Below are positions 25,181 through 33,792 of a stretch of DNA of 64,000 bases, one piece after another (the stretch's first letter is position 1; every line of letters begins with the position of its first letter). Under the pieces are notes generated by a model that saw nothing but the letters and a program-made list of their open reading frames with translations, did not search any database and was not told the origin of the DNA. Source of the stretch: Hydrogenophaga sp. IBVHS2 (GTDB lineage: Bacteria > Pseudomonadota > Gammaproteobacteria > Burkholderiales > Burkholderiaceae_C); assembly GCF_002127215.1 (NCBI RefSeq), contig NZ_NFUT01000004.1, positions 41,821-105,820 of the forward strand, in the 5' to 3' direction. Both the position numbers and the translations under genes were made by a program.

Positions 25181-25831
25181 TCAGCCGGCCCCGCGCTTGA
25201 CCAGAAACAAACTCGCCCCCATGGCCATCAGCAGCCCGCCGAACACCCGGTTCTGGGCTTGGCGGGCCCGCGCGGTGGCCAGCCAGCGCTGGGCGCGCGA
25301 AGCCAGGAAGGCGTAGCCGTGCATGACGATCAGGTCCACGCCGATGGTGGTGACCAGCAGCACCAGCAGCTGCAGCCACAACGGGCGCGCCGGGTCGATG
25401 AACTGCGGCAGCACCGCCACCATGAACACGATGCCCTTGGGGTTGGTCACGTTGGTGAAGAAGCCGATGCCCAGGCGCTGGCGCACCGAGGGCAGCCCGG
25501 CCGAGGGGGCCGCGTCGGTGGGGCCGGACTCTTCGGGAGCGACCGCCACCGGCGCGCGCCACTGCCGCCAGCCCAGCCACATCAGGTAGGCCGCGCCCAC
25601 CACCTTGACCACGGTGAAGGCCGTGGCCGAGGCCACCAGCAGCGCGCCCACGCCCGCACCGGCCACCAGCAGGATCACCGCCAGCCCGGCCTGCAGGCCC
25701 AGGATGGTGGCGCTGGCGCCGCGCACGCCGTAGGCCAGGCCGTGCGACATGGACAGCACCGCGCCCGAACCGGGCGACAGCGCAATGGCCCACGAGGCCA
25801 CGAAATAAGCGATCCACACCTGCCATTCCAT
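25181..25831 (-). CDS. LysE/RhtB family amino-acid exporter
   Basis: A 216-residue inner-membrane protein starting MEWQVWIAYFVASWAIALSPGSGAVLSMSHGLAYGVRG. The ALSPGSGA segment in helix 1 is the family signature. About six membrane helices follow, with the basic, charged loop EESGPTDAAPSAGLPSVRQRLGIGFFTNVTNPKG in the middle, where NPK is also conserved. Members export amino acids or derivatives with proton exchange. It starts 11 bases after the HMG-CoA lyase stop and may belong to the leucine-catabolic transcript, where it could vent excess amino acid. Confidence 0.85.
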   Translation of the reverse strand: MEWQVWIAYFVASWAIALSPGSGAVLSMSHGLAYGVRGASATILGLQAGLAVILLVAGAGVGALLVASATAFTVVKVVGAAYLMWLGWRQWRAPVAVAPEESGPTDAAPSAGLPSVRQRLGIGFFTNVTNPKGIVFMVAVLPQFIDPARPLWLQLLVLLVTTIGVDLIVMHGYAFLASRAQRWLATARARQAQNRVFGGLLMAMGASLFLVKRGAG

Positions 25832-25842
25832 CGCGGTCTCCT

Positions 25843-26751
25843 TCAGGCGGCCCGGCGGGCCAGCAGCGCACGGCCCACGCGGGACGCGGTGGGCCGGCCG
25901 AGTTGTTCGCTGATCCAGGCGCCGGCATCGACCAGCGCGTCCAGATCGATGCCGGTCTCGATGCCCATGCCGTGCAGCATGAACACCAGGTCTTCGCTGG
26001 CCACGTTGCCGGTGGCGCCCTTGGCGTACGGGCAACCGCCCAGGCCGGCCACCGAGGCCTGGAAGTTCCACACGCCCATCTCGAGCGCGGCCAGGGTGTT
26101 GGCCAGGGCCTGGCCGTAGGTGTCGTGGAAATGCCCGCTGACCTCGTCGATGCCGTAGTGCCGCAGCGCGGCCTCCATGGCCGCCTGCACCCGGCGCGGC
26201 GTGCCCACACCGATGGTGTCGGCCACGTCCACCCGCTGCACGCCGATGCCCTTCATCAGCCCGGCCAGGTAGGCCACGCGTTCGGGCGCGATGTCGCCTT
26301 CATACGGGCAGCCCACGGTGCAGCTCATGGCACCGCGCACCGCCATGCCGGCCGCCAGCGCGGCTTCCACCACCGGCGCGAAGCGCTCGATGCTCTCGGC
26401 GATGCTGCAGTTGATGTTCTTCTGGCTGAAGGCCTCGCTGGCGGCGCCGAACACCACGATCTCGTCGGGCGCATCGGCCAGGGCCGCCTCGAAGCCCTTG
26501 AGGTTGGGCGTGAGCACCGAATGGCGCACACCGGCCGGGCGGCGGATGCCGCTCATGACGGCATGGTTGTCGGCCATCTGCGGCACCCACTTGGGGCTGA
26601 CATAGCTGGTGACCTCGATCTCGGCCAGGCCGGCGGCCTGCAGGCGGTGCACCAGCGCGATCTTGACCTCGGCCGGCACCGGCTGCTTCTCGTTCTGCAG
26701 GCCGTCGCGCGGGCCGACGTCGATCAGGCGGACACGGGAGGGGAGGGACAT
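25843..26751 (-). CDS. Hydroxymethylglutaryl-CoA lyase
   Basis: A 302-residue TIM-barrel protein starting MSLPSRVRLIDVGPRDGLQNEKQ, with the active-site DVGPRDGLQ strand, later HFHDTYGQALAN (metal-binding His pair) and GGCPYAKGATGNVASEDLV, where the Cys loop is the family signature. It cleaves HMG-CoA to acetyl-CoA and acetoacetate, the last step of leucine breakdown (liuE/mvaB role). It is transcribed downstream of the methylcrotonyl-CoA carboxylase and hydratase genes, which make its substrate. The start is chosen at MSLPS. Eight more in-frame residues upstream would overlap ghrA. Confidence 0.95.
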   Translation of the reverse strand: MSLPSRVRLIDVGPRDGLQNEKQPVPAEVKIALVHRLQAAGLAEIEVTSYVSPKWVPQMADNHAVMSGIRRPAGVRHSVLTPNLKGFEAALADAPDEIVVFGAASEAFSQKNINCSIAESIERFAPVVEAALAAGMAVRGAMSCTVGCPYEGDIAPERVAYLAGLMKGIGVQRVDVADTIGVGTPRRVQAAMEAALRHYGIDEVSGHFHDTYGQALANTLAALEMGVWNFQASVAGLGGCPYAKGATGNVASEDLVFMLHGMGIETGIDLDALVDAGAWISEQLGRPTASRVGRALLARRAA

Positions 26752-26764
26752 GGACTTCTCCGGT

Positions 26765-27685
26765 TCAGTAGCCACGCACCGGATCGACCAGCCCGGCCAC
26801 CGGCTCGCCGCGCTCCAGGCGCAGGATCTTGCCGGCGATCTGGGCGATGCTTTCGTCGCGCAGGGTGCGGGCCGAGGTGTGTGGCGTCACGGTGATGGCG
26901 GGGTGGCGCCAGAACGGGTGTTCGGGCGGCAGCGGTTCGGTGCGGAACACGTCCAGCGTGGCGCCGGCCAGGTGGCCGCTGTCCAGCAGCGCGATCAGGT
27001 CGTCGTCCACCAGGTGCGCGCCGCGCGCCACGTTGATGACATAGCCGCCCGGCTGCAGGCGAGCCAGGGTGCGGCGGTTGAGGATGTCGGTGGTCTGCGG
27101 CGTGAGCGGCAGCAGGTTCACCAGCACCCGGCACTGCGACAGGAAGGTGTCCAGCCGGTCTTCGCCGCTGTGGCAGACCACGCCTTCAATGGTGCGCGGC
27201 GTGCGGCTCCAGCCGTGCACCGGGAACTCGAACGTGGTCAGCGCCTTGGCCACCCGTTCGCCCAGCACGCCCAGGCCCATCACGCCCACCGCAAAGTCGG
27301 CCCGGCTGCGCGGCTTGCGGTAACCCCAGCGGCCCTGGCGGCTGTCGGCCTCGTAACCGTCGAATTCGCGGAAGTGGCGGATGACGGCATGGCACACGTA
27401 CTCGGCCATCTGCACCGACATGCCGGCGTCGTCCAGCCGCACCACTTTCAGGTGCGGCGGCAGCTTGAGCTTGAGCAGCGCATCCACCCCGGCCCCGATG
27501 TTGAACAGCGCCTGGAGCTGCGTCTGCTCGTCGATGAAGGCCTGCGGCGGCGCCCAGACCACCGCGTGATCGGCCAATGGCGCGCCGGGGGCCCAGATGT
27601 CGATCTGCGCGCCGGGCAGCGCGGCCTGCAGGCCGGCCTGCCAGGGCTCGGGTTTGTTGGCGGTGAGGCAGAGGGTGATGCGCAT
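26765..27685 (-). CDS. ghrA: Glyoxylate/hydroxypyruvate reductase A-like D-2-hydroxyacid dehydrogenase
   Basis: A 306-residue protein of the D-2-hydroxyacid dehydrogenase family: an NAD(P) motif VMGLGVLGERVAKALTTF, VNLLPLTPQTTDILN, GGYVINVARGAHLVDDDLIALLDSG, the Glu of FRTEPLPPEHPFW and His of VTPHTSA. This composition matches GhrA, which reduces glyoxylate or hydroxypyruvate with NADPH. It is inside the leucine-catabolic run between mccA and the HMG-CoA lyase gene. Given that aceK and so the glyoxylate shunt are also linked to this pathway, removal of glyoxylate is a reasonable role, but the true substrate is unproved. Confidence 0.88.
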   Translation of the reverse strand: MRITLCLTANKPEPWQAGLQAALPGAQIDIWAPGAPLADHAVVWAPPQAFIDEQTQLQALFNIGAGVDALLKLKLPPHLKVVRLDDAGMSVQMAEYVCHAVIRHFREFDGYEADSRQGRWGYRKPRSRADFAVGVMGLGVLGERVAKALTTFEFPVHGWSRTPRTIEGVVCHSGEDRLDTFLSQCRVLVNLLPLTPQTTDILNRRTLARLQPGGYVINVARGAHLVDDDLIALLDSGHLAGATLDVFRTEPLPPEHPFWRHPAITVTPHTSARTLRDESIAQIAGKILRLERGEPVAGLVDPVRGY

Positions 27686-27712
27686 GCGGCGAGCTTAAGC
27701 GCAGCAGCGCGA

Positions 27713-29725
27713 TCAGTCTGTCACCAGCTGGAGCAGCGCCGCGCCCTCGGCCACCTGGTCGCCCGGGGCGTACAGCAGCTCGGCCACGGTGCCATCGGCC
27801 GGGGCGGTGATGGTGTGCTCCATCTTCATGGCCTCCATCACGGCCAGCGGCTGGCCCTGGCGCACCGCGTCACCCGCCTTCACGGCGAACGAGAGCACCT
27901 TGCCCGGCATGGGCGCGGTCAGGCGCCCGCCCTCGGTCGCCGTCTCGCCGGCATGGGCCAGCGGATCGACCACCTCGATGCGGGTGGCGCCTTGCGGTGT
28001 GAACACCTGCAGCGCCTCGCCGTGAACCCAGGCCTGGACGCGCAGACGCTCGCCGCCCCAGCGGACTTCGGTCACGCCGTCGGCCTGCACTTGCCACGAC
28101 AGGGGCTGTGCTGCGCCCTCGCCCACCGCCAGCTGCAGGCCATCGCGGCCATAGGTGAGCCGTGCGGTCAGCGGCTGCTCGGCATGGCGGAAATCGAAGC
28201 GCCGCACCAGCGTGCCGTGCGAGCGGAAACCGTCGCGGCGCGAGAACGGGTCGGCCGTCTCCTGCGCCTGCTCGGCCTGCAGCCGGTGCACCACCGCCGC
28301 TGCGGCCGCCCGGGCGGCGCCCACCCGCTCCTGCTGGAACAGCACCGCCGCCTCGCGCGGGATCAGCGCCGTGTCCAGATCGGCCTGGGCAAACGAGCGG
28401 CTGGCCACCACATGGCGCAGGAACTGCACATTGTTCGGCAGGCCGACGATGCGGGTGTCGGCCAGCGCGGCATCCAGCCGGGCCAGCGCCTGCGCGCGGG
28501 TGTCGCCATGCACGATGAGCTTGGCGATCATGGAGTCGTAGTAGGGGCTGATGGCATCGCCCTCACGCACGCCGTCGTCGAAGCGCACCGCAGCGCGCTC
28601 GAAGGCCGCGTGCAGCGGCTTGCGGTAGACGCTCAGGGTGCCGGTGGCCGGCAGGAACTGGTTGTCCGGGTTCTCGGCACAAAGGCGCGCCTCGATGGCA
28701 TGACCCTGCATCGTCAGCTGGTCCTGCTTGAGCGGCAGCGGCTGGCCGGCAGCCACGCGCAGCTGCCACTCCACCAGGTCCTGGCCGGTGATGGCCTCGG
28801 TCACCGGGTGCTCCACCTGCAGCCGGGTGTTCATCTCCATGAAGTAGAAGCGGGCGCGGCTGTCGTCGGCCCCCGGCCCTTCCAGACCTTCCACGATGAA
28901 CTCCACCGTGCCGGCGCCCACATAGTTCACCGCCTTGGCCGCCGCCACTGCCGCCTGCCCCATGCGCTCGCGCAGGGCCGGCGTCATGCCGGGGGCGGGC
29001 GCTTCTTCCAGCACCTTCTGGTGGCGGCGCTGCACCGAACAGTCGCGCTCGAACAGGTGCACGATCTGGCCGTGCGTGTCGCCGAACACCTGGATCTCGA
29101 TGTGCCGGGGGCGCTGCACGTAACGCTCCACCAGCACGGCGTCGCTGCCGAAGCTGCTGCGCGCCTCGCGCTGGCAGGAAGCGAGCGCGGCGTCGAAGTC
29201 GTCATCGCGCTCCACCACCCGCATGCCCTTGCCGCCACCGCCGGCGCTGGCCTTGATCAGCACCGGGTAACCGATGCGCTGGGCCTCGGCCCGCAGCAGG
29301 GCCGGGTTCTGGTCGGCGCCGTGGTAACCGGGCACCAGCGGCACGCCGGCGGCTTCCATCAGGCGCTTGGACTCGGCCTTCAGACCCATGGCCCGGATGG
29401 CGGAGGCCGGCGGTCCGATGAAGGCCAGCCCGGCCGCCGCACAGGCGTCGGCAAAGGCCTCGTTCTCGCTCAGGAAGCCATAACCGGGGTGGATGGCCTG
29501 GGCACCGGTGGCGCGGGCGGCCTGGAGGATGGCCTCCCAGCGCAGGTAGCTTTCCTGCGGGGTGTTGCCGCCCAGCGAAACCGCCTCGTCGCAAAGCGCC
29601 ACGTGGCGGGCGTTCGCGTCGGCATCCGAATGAACGGCCACGGTGCGGATGCCCAGGCGGCGCGCGGTGGCCGCCACACGGCAGGCGATCTCGCCCCGGT
29701 TGGCGATCAGGATCTTGGTGAACAT
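27713..29725 (-). CDS. mccA: 3-methylcrotonyl-CoA carboxylase, biotin-carrying alpha subunit
   Basis: A 670-residue protein. Residues 1-450 are biotin carboxylase (MFTKILIANRGEIACRV; ASAGGGGKGMRVV ATP loop; FYFMEMNTRLQVEHPVTE). The C-terminus is a biotinyl domain with VMEAMKMEHTI, where the Lys is biotinylated. Length and the accompanying mccB, hydratase and HMG-CoA lyase genes identify it as the alpha subunit of methylcrotonyl-CoA carboxylase (liuD) and not acetyl- or propionyl-CoA carboxylase. It carboxylates 3-methylcrotonyl-CoA in leucine breakdown. The start lies one base past the bioD stop. Its own partner mccB is four genes upstream, with biotin synthesis genes between them. Confidence 0.94.
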   Translation of the reverse strand: MFTKILIANRGEIACRVAATARRLGIRTVAVHSDADANARHVALCDEAVSLGGNTPQESYLRWEAILQAARATGAQAIHPGYGFLSENEAFADACAAAGLAFIGPPASAIRAMGLKAESKRLMEAAGVPLVPGYHGADQNPALLRAEAQRIGYPVLIKASAGGGGKGMRVVERDDDFDAALASCQREARSSFGSDAVLVERYVQRPRHIEIQVFGDTHGQIVHLFERDCSVQRRHQKVLEEAPAPGMTPALRERMGQAAVAAAKAVNYVGAGTVEFIVEGLEGPGADDSRARFYFMEMNTRLQVEHPVTEAITGQDLVEWQLRVAAGQPLPLKQDQLTMQGHAIEARLCAENPDNQFLPATGTLSVYRKPLHAAFERAAVRFDDGVREGDAISPYYDSMIAKLIVHGDTRAQALARLDAALADTRIVGLPNNVQFLRHVVASRSFAQADLDTALIPREAAVLFQQERVGAARAAAAAVVHRLQAEQAQETADPFSRRDGFRSHGTLVRRFDFRHAEQPLTARLTYGRDGLQLAVGEGAAQPLSWQVQADGVTEVRWGGERLRVQAWVHGEALQVFTPQGATRIEVVDPLAHAGETATEGGRLTAPMPGKVLSFAVKAGDAVRQGQPLAVMEAMKMEHTITAPADGTVAELLYAPGDQVAEGAALLQLVTD

Positions 29726-29726
29726 G

Positions 29727-30428
29727 TCAGGTCTCCGGGATCGGGTTCAAGTGGACGGCCACGGCCGCCGGTGTGGGGTCGGCCAGGCGCGGCACCACGC
29801 CCCAGCAAGGCGCGGGCAGGCCTTGGCGCAGGGCATCGAGGTTGTCGGCCAGGTGCGGCATGGCCGGGTCCAGCGTGTTGCCGACCCAGCCGGCCAGCTG
29901 CAGGCCCCGGGCGCGGATGGCCTCGGCCGTGAGCAGCGCATGGTTGATGCAGCCCAGCCGCAGCCCCACCACCAGCACCACCGGCAGGGCCAGGTCGACC
30001 GCCAGATCGGCCGTGTCCCAGCCCGGCACCAGCGGCACCCGGAAGCCGCCCACGCCCTCGACCACCAGGGCCTCGGTGCGCGCGGCCAGCCGGTGGATGG
30101 CGGACCGCACCGCCGCGGGGTCGATGGGCCGGCCTTCGATGGCGGCGGCGATGTGCGGCGCGCACGCGGTGCGCCACTGGAAGGGGCCGACCTCGGCCTC
30201 GCTCAGGCCCAGGTCCTGCGCGCCGTGCAGGTGGCGCACATCGTCGTTGAACCAGCGGCCCTGTGCGTCCTGCTGCTGGCCGGCCGCCAGCGGCTTGATG
30301 GCCGCCGCCCGCAGGCCCTGGCGGCGGAAGGCATGGACCAGCCCGCCGCTGACGCAGGTCTTGCCGATCTCGGTGTCGGTGCCGGTGACGAAGCAGCCCC
30401 GCAGCACGGCAATGGGCGACGGGCTCAT
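29727..30428 (-). CDS. bioD: Dethiobiotin synthetase
   Basis: A 233-residue protein starting MSPSPIAVLRGCFVTGTDTEIGKTCVSGGLVHAF: the P-loop GTDTEIGKT is the BioD signature. AAAIKPLAAG and VVEGVGGFRVPL follow as in the family. BioD closes the ureido ring of dethiobiotin with CO2 and ATP. It overlaps bioF by ATGA and is followed directly by mccA, whose product needs biotin. The start at 30428 is fixed by the overlap and P-loop position. An upstream frame extension lies inside bioF. Confidence 0.95.
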   Translation of the reverse strand: MSPSPIAVLRGCFVTGTDTEIGKTCVSGGLVHAFRRQGLRAAAIKPLAAGQQQDAQGRWFNDDVRHLHGAQDLGLSEAEVGPFQWRTACAPHIAAAIEGRPIDPAAVRSAIHRLAARTEALVVEGVGGFRVPLVPGWDTADLAVDLALPVVLVVGLRLGCINHALLTAEAIRARGLQLAGWVGNTLDPAMPHLADNLDALRQGLPAPCWGVVPRLADPTPAAVAVHLNPIPET

Positions 30429-31669
30429 GCGCCGGCTCCTTCGGTTTCGGTCTGCTGTGCCTCGGCGGCCGAGTCGCGCAGCACCCGCAGCAGGCGCTCC
30501 ACATCGGCCTCGGTGTGGCTGGCGCACAGGGTGATGCGCAGGCGGGCGGTGCCGGCCGGCACGGTGGGCGGGCGGATGCCCGGCACCCGGATGCCGGCCT
30601 GTTCCAGCCGCGCGGCCAGGCGCATGGCCTCGGCATTGGCACCCACGACCAGGGGCTGGATGGGCGTGCTGCTGCCGGTCAGGCGCCAGGGCAGTTCGGG
30701 GTGCTGCTGCAGCAGGCGGGTCAGGCCGGCACGCAGCTGCTCGCAGCGGGCCTGCAGGTCGTGCCGGCGGCGCTGGCCCTCGGGTCCGGCCAGCAACTCC
30801 AGCGCGGTGAGCAGGGCATGCTCGATGGCCGGCGGCGAGGCGGTGGAGAAGATGTAGTTGCGCGACTTCTGCAGCAGGTGGTCGGTGACGGCCTGATGGG
30901 CCACCACGAAGGCGCCGGCCAGACCGGCCGACTTGCCCAGCGTGCCCACCAGCACCAGCCGGCGGCTGTTCAGGCCGAAGTGTTCGATGCAGCCCAGTCC
31001 GCGCTGCCCCAGCACGCCCAGACCGTGGGCATCGTCCACCAGCAGCAGGGCATCGAAGGCGTCGGCCAGCGCCAGCAGCCCGGGCAGCGGGGCCACATCG
31101 CCGTCCATGCTGAACACACCGTCGGTGACGATGAGCTTGCGCGGCGCGGTGCTGGCCTGCAGCCGCTGCGCCAGCGCCGCGACATCGCCGTGCGGGTACA
31201 CGGTCACCCGCGCCCGGGCCAGCCGCGCCCCGTCGATCAGGGAGGCATGGTTGAGCGCGTCGCAGAACAGCTCCACGTCGGCATCGCCCAGCGCGGTGAC
31301 CACGCCCAGGTTGGCCATGTAGCCGGTGCAGAAACCCAGCGCGCGGGGCTGCGGCAGGTGCGGGGCATAGGCGCGGGCCAGCCACTGGGCCACGGCCTCG
31401 TGCGCCTGGCTGTGGCCGCTCACCAGCGGCGATGCGCCCGAGCCACCGCCCCAGCGGCGCGCGCCGTCCACCAGCGCATCGGCCAGCGCCGGGTGGGCGG
31501 CCAGTCCCAGGTAGTCGTTGCTGCAGAACATGAGCAGCTCGCGCACGGCGCCGCCGGCCGTGGCCACCGGCTGGTGCGGCGCGGTGCCGCCGTGGGCCAC
31601 GCGCAACTGGCGCAACAGGTCTTGCGCGGCGAGCTGTTCGCGGGTGGCGCGGAAATGGTCAAACCACAT
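30425..31669 (-). CDS. bioF: 8-amino-7-oxononanoate synthase
   Basis: A 414-residue PLP enzyme. MFCSNDYLGLAAHPAL is the family opening. LLVDDAHGLGVLGQRGLG holds the PLP-stacking and Asp-His region, and VLVGTLGKSAGLAGAFV carries the Schiff-base Lys. It condenses pimeloyl-ACP/CoA with alanine, the first step of the biotin rings. The gene overlaps bioA by 11 bases and bioD by 4. Length is slightly above E. coli BioF, with an extra N-terminal helix of about 20 residues. Confidence 0.95.
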   Translation of the reverse strand: MWFDHFRATREQLAAQDLLRQLRVAHGGTAPHQPVATAGGAVRELLMFCSNDYLGLAAHPALADALVDGARRWGGGSGASPLVSGHSQAHEAVAQWLARAYAPHLPQPRALGFCTGYMANLGVVTALGDADVELFCDALNHASLIDGARLARARVTVYPHGDVAALAQRLQASTAPRKLIVTDGVFSMDGDVAPLPGLLALADAFDALLLVDDAHGLGVLGQRGLGCIEHFGLNSRRLVLVGTLGKSAGLAGAFVVAHQAVTDHLLQKSRNYIFSTASPPAIEHALLTALELLAGPEGQRRRHDLQARCEQLRAGLTRLLQQHPELPWRLTGSSTPIQPLVVGANAEAMRLAARLEQAGIRVPGIRPPTVPAGTARLRITLCASHTEADVERLLRVLRDSAAEAQQTETEGAGA

Positions 31670-32981
31670 CGTTCAGGGTCCGGGTGACGGCCTGCGCCAG
31701 CCAGGCGGCGGTGGGCGGGTCGATCAGGTAGGGCGGCATCAGGTACACGCTGCGGCCGATGGGGCGGATCAGCAGTTCGTGCGCGCGGGCGGCCAGGTGG
31801 AAGCGTTCGGCAAAGCCGTCGGCCGCACCCGGCACATCGAAGGCCAGGATGGTGCCGCGCTGGCGCAGGTGGTGCACCCGGTCGTCCCGGGCCAGCGGCG
31901 CAAAGGCATCGGCCAGCCACTGCGCCTGCAGGGCGTTCTGGGCTTCCTGGCCGGCATCGAACCGGTCCAGCACCGCCAGGGCCGCCGCGCAGGCCGCCGG
32001 GTTGCCGGTGTAGGAATGCGAATGCAGGAAGCCGCGCGTGGTGTCCTCGGACCAGAAGGCCTCGAACACCGCGTCGGTGGTGAGCACCAGCGACAGCGGC
32101 AGCGTGCCGCCGGTGATGCCCTTGGACAGCAGGATGAAGTCGGGCCAGTCGGCCGGGGTGGCGGGCTCGGTGTGCTGCCAGGCGAAGAAGCGGCCGGTGC
32201 GGCCGCAGCCCACCGCGATCTCGTCGGCGATCAGGTGCACGTCATGGCGGGTGCACAGGGAGCGCAGCTGGCGCAGGTAGTCGGGCGAGTGCATCACCAT
32301 GCCGGCGGCACCCTGCACCAGCGGCTCGACGATGACCGCCGCCAGCGTGTCGGCGTGCGCCGTCAGGCAGTCTTCGATGGCCCGCAGGGCCTCGGCTTCG
32401 TTGCCCCGGCGGCTGTCGGGCGCGTCCACCGTGTGGGCGCGCATGAGCAGCGGGTCGTAGGCATCGCGGAACACGGCCACGTCGGTCACGGCGAGTGCCC
32501 CGATGGTCTCGCCGTGGTAGCTGTGGCGCAGGCAGACGAAGTGGCGCTTGTCGGTCCGGCCCCGGTTGCGCCAGCTGTGAAAGCTCTGCTTGAGCGCGAT
32601 CTCGACCGCGCTCGCCCCGTCGCTGCCGAAGGAGCAGTGGCCCAGCGCACCGCCGGTGCGGGCCGACAGGCGCTCGGCGAGAACCACTGCCGGCTCGTGG
32701 GTGCAGCCGGCCAGCATCACATGCGGCAGGGTGTTCAGCTGCGCGGTGATGGCGGCATTGATGGCGGGGTCGGCATGGCCGAACAGGTTGACCCACCAGG
32801 AGCTGATGGCATCGAAATAGCGGCGGCCTTCGTGGTCGTGCAGCCAGGCGCCCTGCCCGCGCGCAATGGCCAGCGGCGGCGTGCGCTCAGCCCGCGCCAT
32901 CTGGGTGCAGGGGTGCCACACGCTGGCCAGGCTGCGCTGCTGCCAGTGGGCGTTGGGCGACAGGTCGCTGGGCGCGTTCAT
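31659..32981 (-). CDS. bioA: Adenosylmethionine--8-amino-7-oxononanoate aminotransferase
   Basis: A 440-residue class III aminotransferase. Motifs: SVWHPCTQM, WWVNLFGHADPAIN, FGSDGASAVEIALKQ, YHGETIGAL, LIADEIAVGCGRTG with the PLP-binding Asp, and LLSKGITGGTLPLS with the catalytic Lys. BioA makes 7,8-diaminopelargonic acid using SAM as amino donor. Start codon overlaps the upstream hydratase stop as ATGA. The set bioA-bioF-bioD lacks bioB, bioC and bioH within this window, so the pathway is completed elsewhere. Confidence 0.95.
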   Translation of the reverse strand: MNAPSDLSPNAHWQQRSLASVWHPCTQMARAERTPPLAIARGQGAWLHDHEGRRYFDAISSWWVNLFGHADPAINAAITAQLNTLPHVMLAGCTHEPAVVLAERLSARTGGALGHCSFGSDGASAVEIALKQSFHSWRNRGRTDKRHFVCLRHSYHGETIGALAVTDVAVFRDAYDPLLMRAHTVDAPDSRRGNEAEALRAIEDCLTAHADTLAAVIVEPLVQGAAGMVMHSPDYLRQLRSLCTRHDVHLIADEIAVGCGRTGRFFAWQHTEPATPADWPDFILLSKGITGGTLPLSLVLTTDAVFEAFWSEDTTRGFLHSHSYTGNPAACAAALAVLDRFDAGQEAQNALQAQWLADAFAPLARDDRVHHLRQRGTILAFDVPGAADGFAERFHLAARAHELLIRPIGRSVYLMPPYLIDPPTAAWLAQAVTRTLNDVV

Positions 32982-33784
32982 GCCGGGGTGATCCAGGCCG
33001 GGCTGCGCTTGCCCAGGAAGGACTGCACGCCTTCGCGGCCTTCCTGGCTGGCGCGGATGTCGGCAATGCGCCGCGCCGTCTCGGCGCGCAGGGCGTCGTC
33101 CAGCGGGGCGCCGGCCACGTCGCGCACCAGCTGCTTGCAGGCCCGCACCGCCTGCGGGCCGTTGGCCACCAGCGCGTCCACGATACCGGCCACGGTGGCG
33201 TCCAGCGCCTCGTGCTCCACCAGCTCGTGCACGAAGCCCAGCGCGTGGGCGCGTTCGGCGCTGAAGCGCTCGGCGGTGGTCATGTAGCGGCGCGAGGCCT
33301 GGGCACCCAGGGCGCGGATCACGTACGGGCTGATGGTGGCCGGCAGCAGGCCCAGCCGCGCTTCCGACAGGCAGAAGGTGACCCCGCGCGCGGCCACCAC
33401 CACGTCGCAGATGGACGCCAGGCCCATGCCGCCGGCGTAACAGTCGCCCTGGATGCGGCCCACCACCGGCACCGGGCAGTCGTCCAGCAGCTGGAGCATG
33501 TCGGCCAGGCGCTGGGCGTCGGCCCGGTTCTGGTCCCAGTTGAAGCCGGCCATGGTCTTCATCCAGTTCAGGTCGGCGCCGGCACAGAAGGCCTTGCCAT
33601 GCGCGCCCAGCACCACCACCCGCAGGTCAGGGTCGCGGGACAGCGCGGCAAAGGTGTCGGAGAGGGTGGTGATGACCTCGTCGTTGAAAGCGTTGCGCAC
33701 ATCCGGCCGGTTGAGCCAGACATGGGCCACGTGCGGGCGCGGGCGGGTGAGTTCGATGACGGGAGGGGCGATGACCTGGGACAT
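32978..33784 (-). CDS. Methylglutaconyl-CoA hydratase (enoyl-CoA hydratase family)
   Basis: A 268-residue crotonase-fold protein starting MSQVIAPPVIELTRPRPH. The oxyanion-hole strands are GKAFCAGADLNWMK and GDCYAGGMGLASICDV. FCLSEARLGLLPATISPYV has the catalytic Glu region. The ADLNWMK signature and location between mccB and mccA point to the leucine-pathway hydratase (LiuC), which converts 3-methylglutaconyl-CoA to HMG-CoA. The long open frame upstream is a shadow of mccB. The family start fits at 33784, 8 bases after the mccB stop. Confidence 0.92.
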   Translation of the reverse strand: MSQVIAPPVIELTRPRPHVAHVWLNRPDVRNAFNDEVITTLSDTFAALSRDPDLRVVVLGAHGKAFCAGADLNWMKTMAGFNWDQNRADAQRLADMLQLLDDCPVPVVGRIQGDCYAGGMGLASICDVVVAARGVTFCLSEARLGLLPATISPYVIRALGAQASRRYMTTAERFSAERAHALGFVHELVEHEALDATVAGIVDALVANGPQAVRACKQLVRDVAGAPLDDALRAETARRIADIRASQEGREGVQSFLGKRSPAWITPA

Positions 33785-33792
33785 GTTCAACC

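Noticed and set aside
26609..29932. Plus-strand open frame of 1107 codons opposite mccA and ghrA
   Set aside because: Antisense to enzymes with complete catalytic motifs; no domain of its own.
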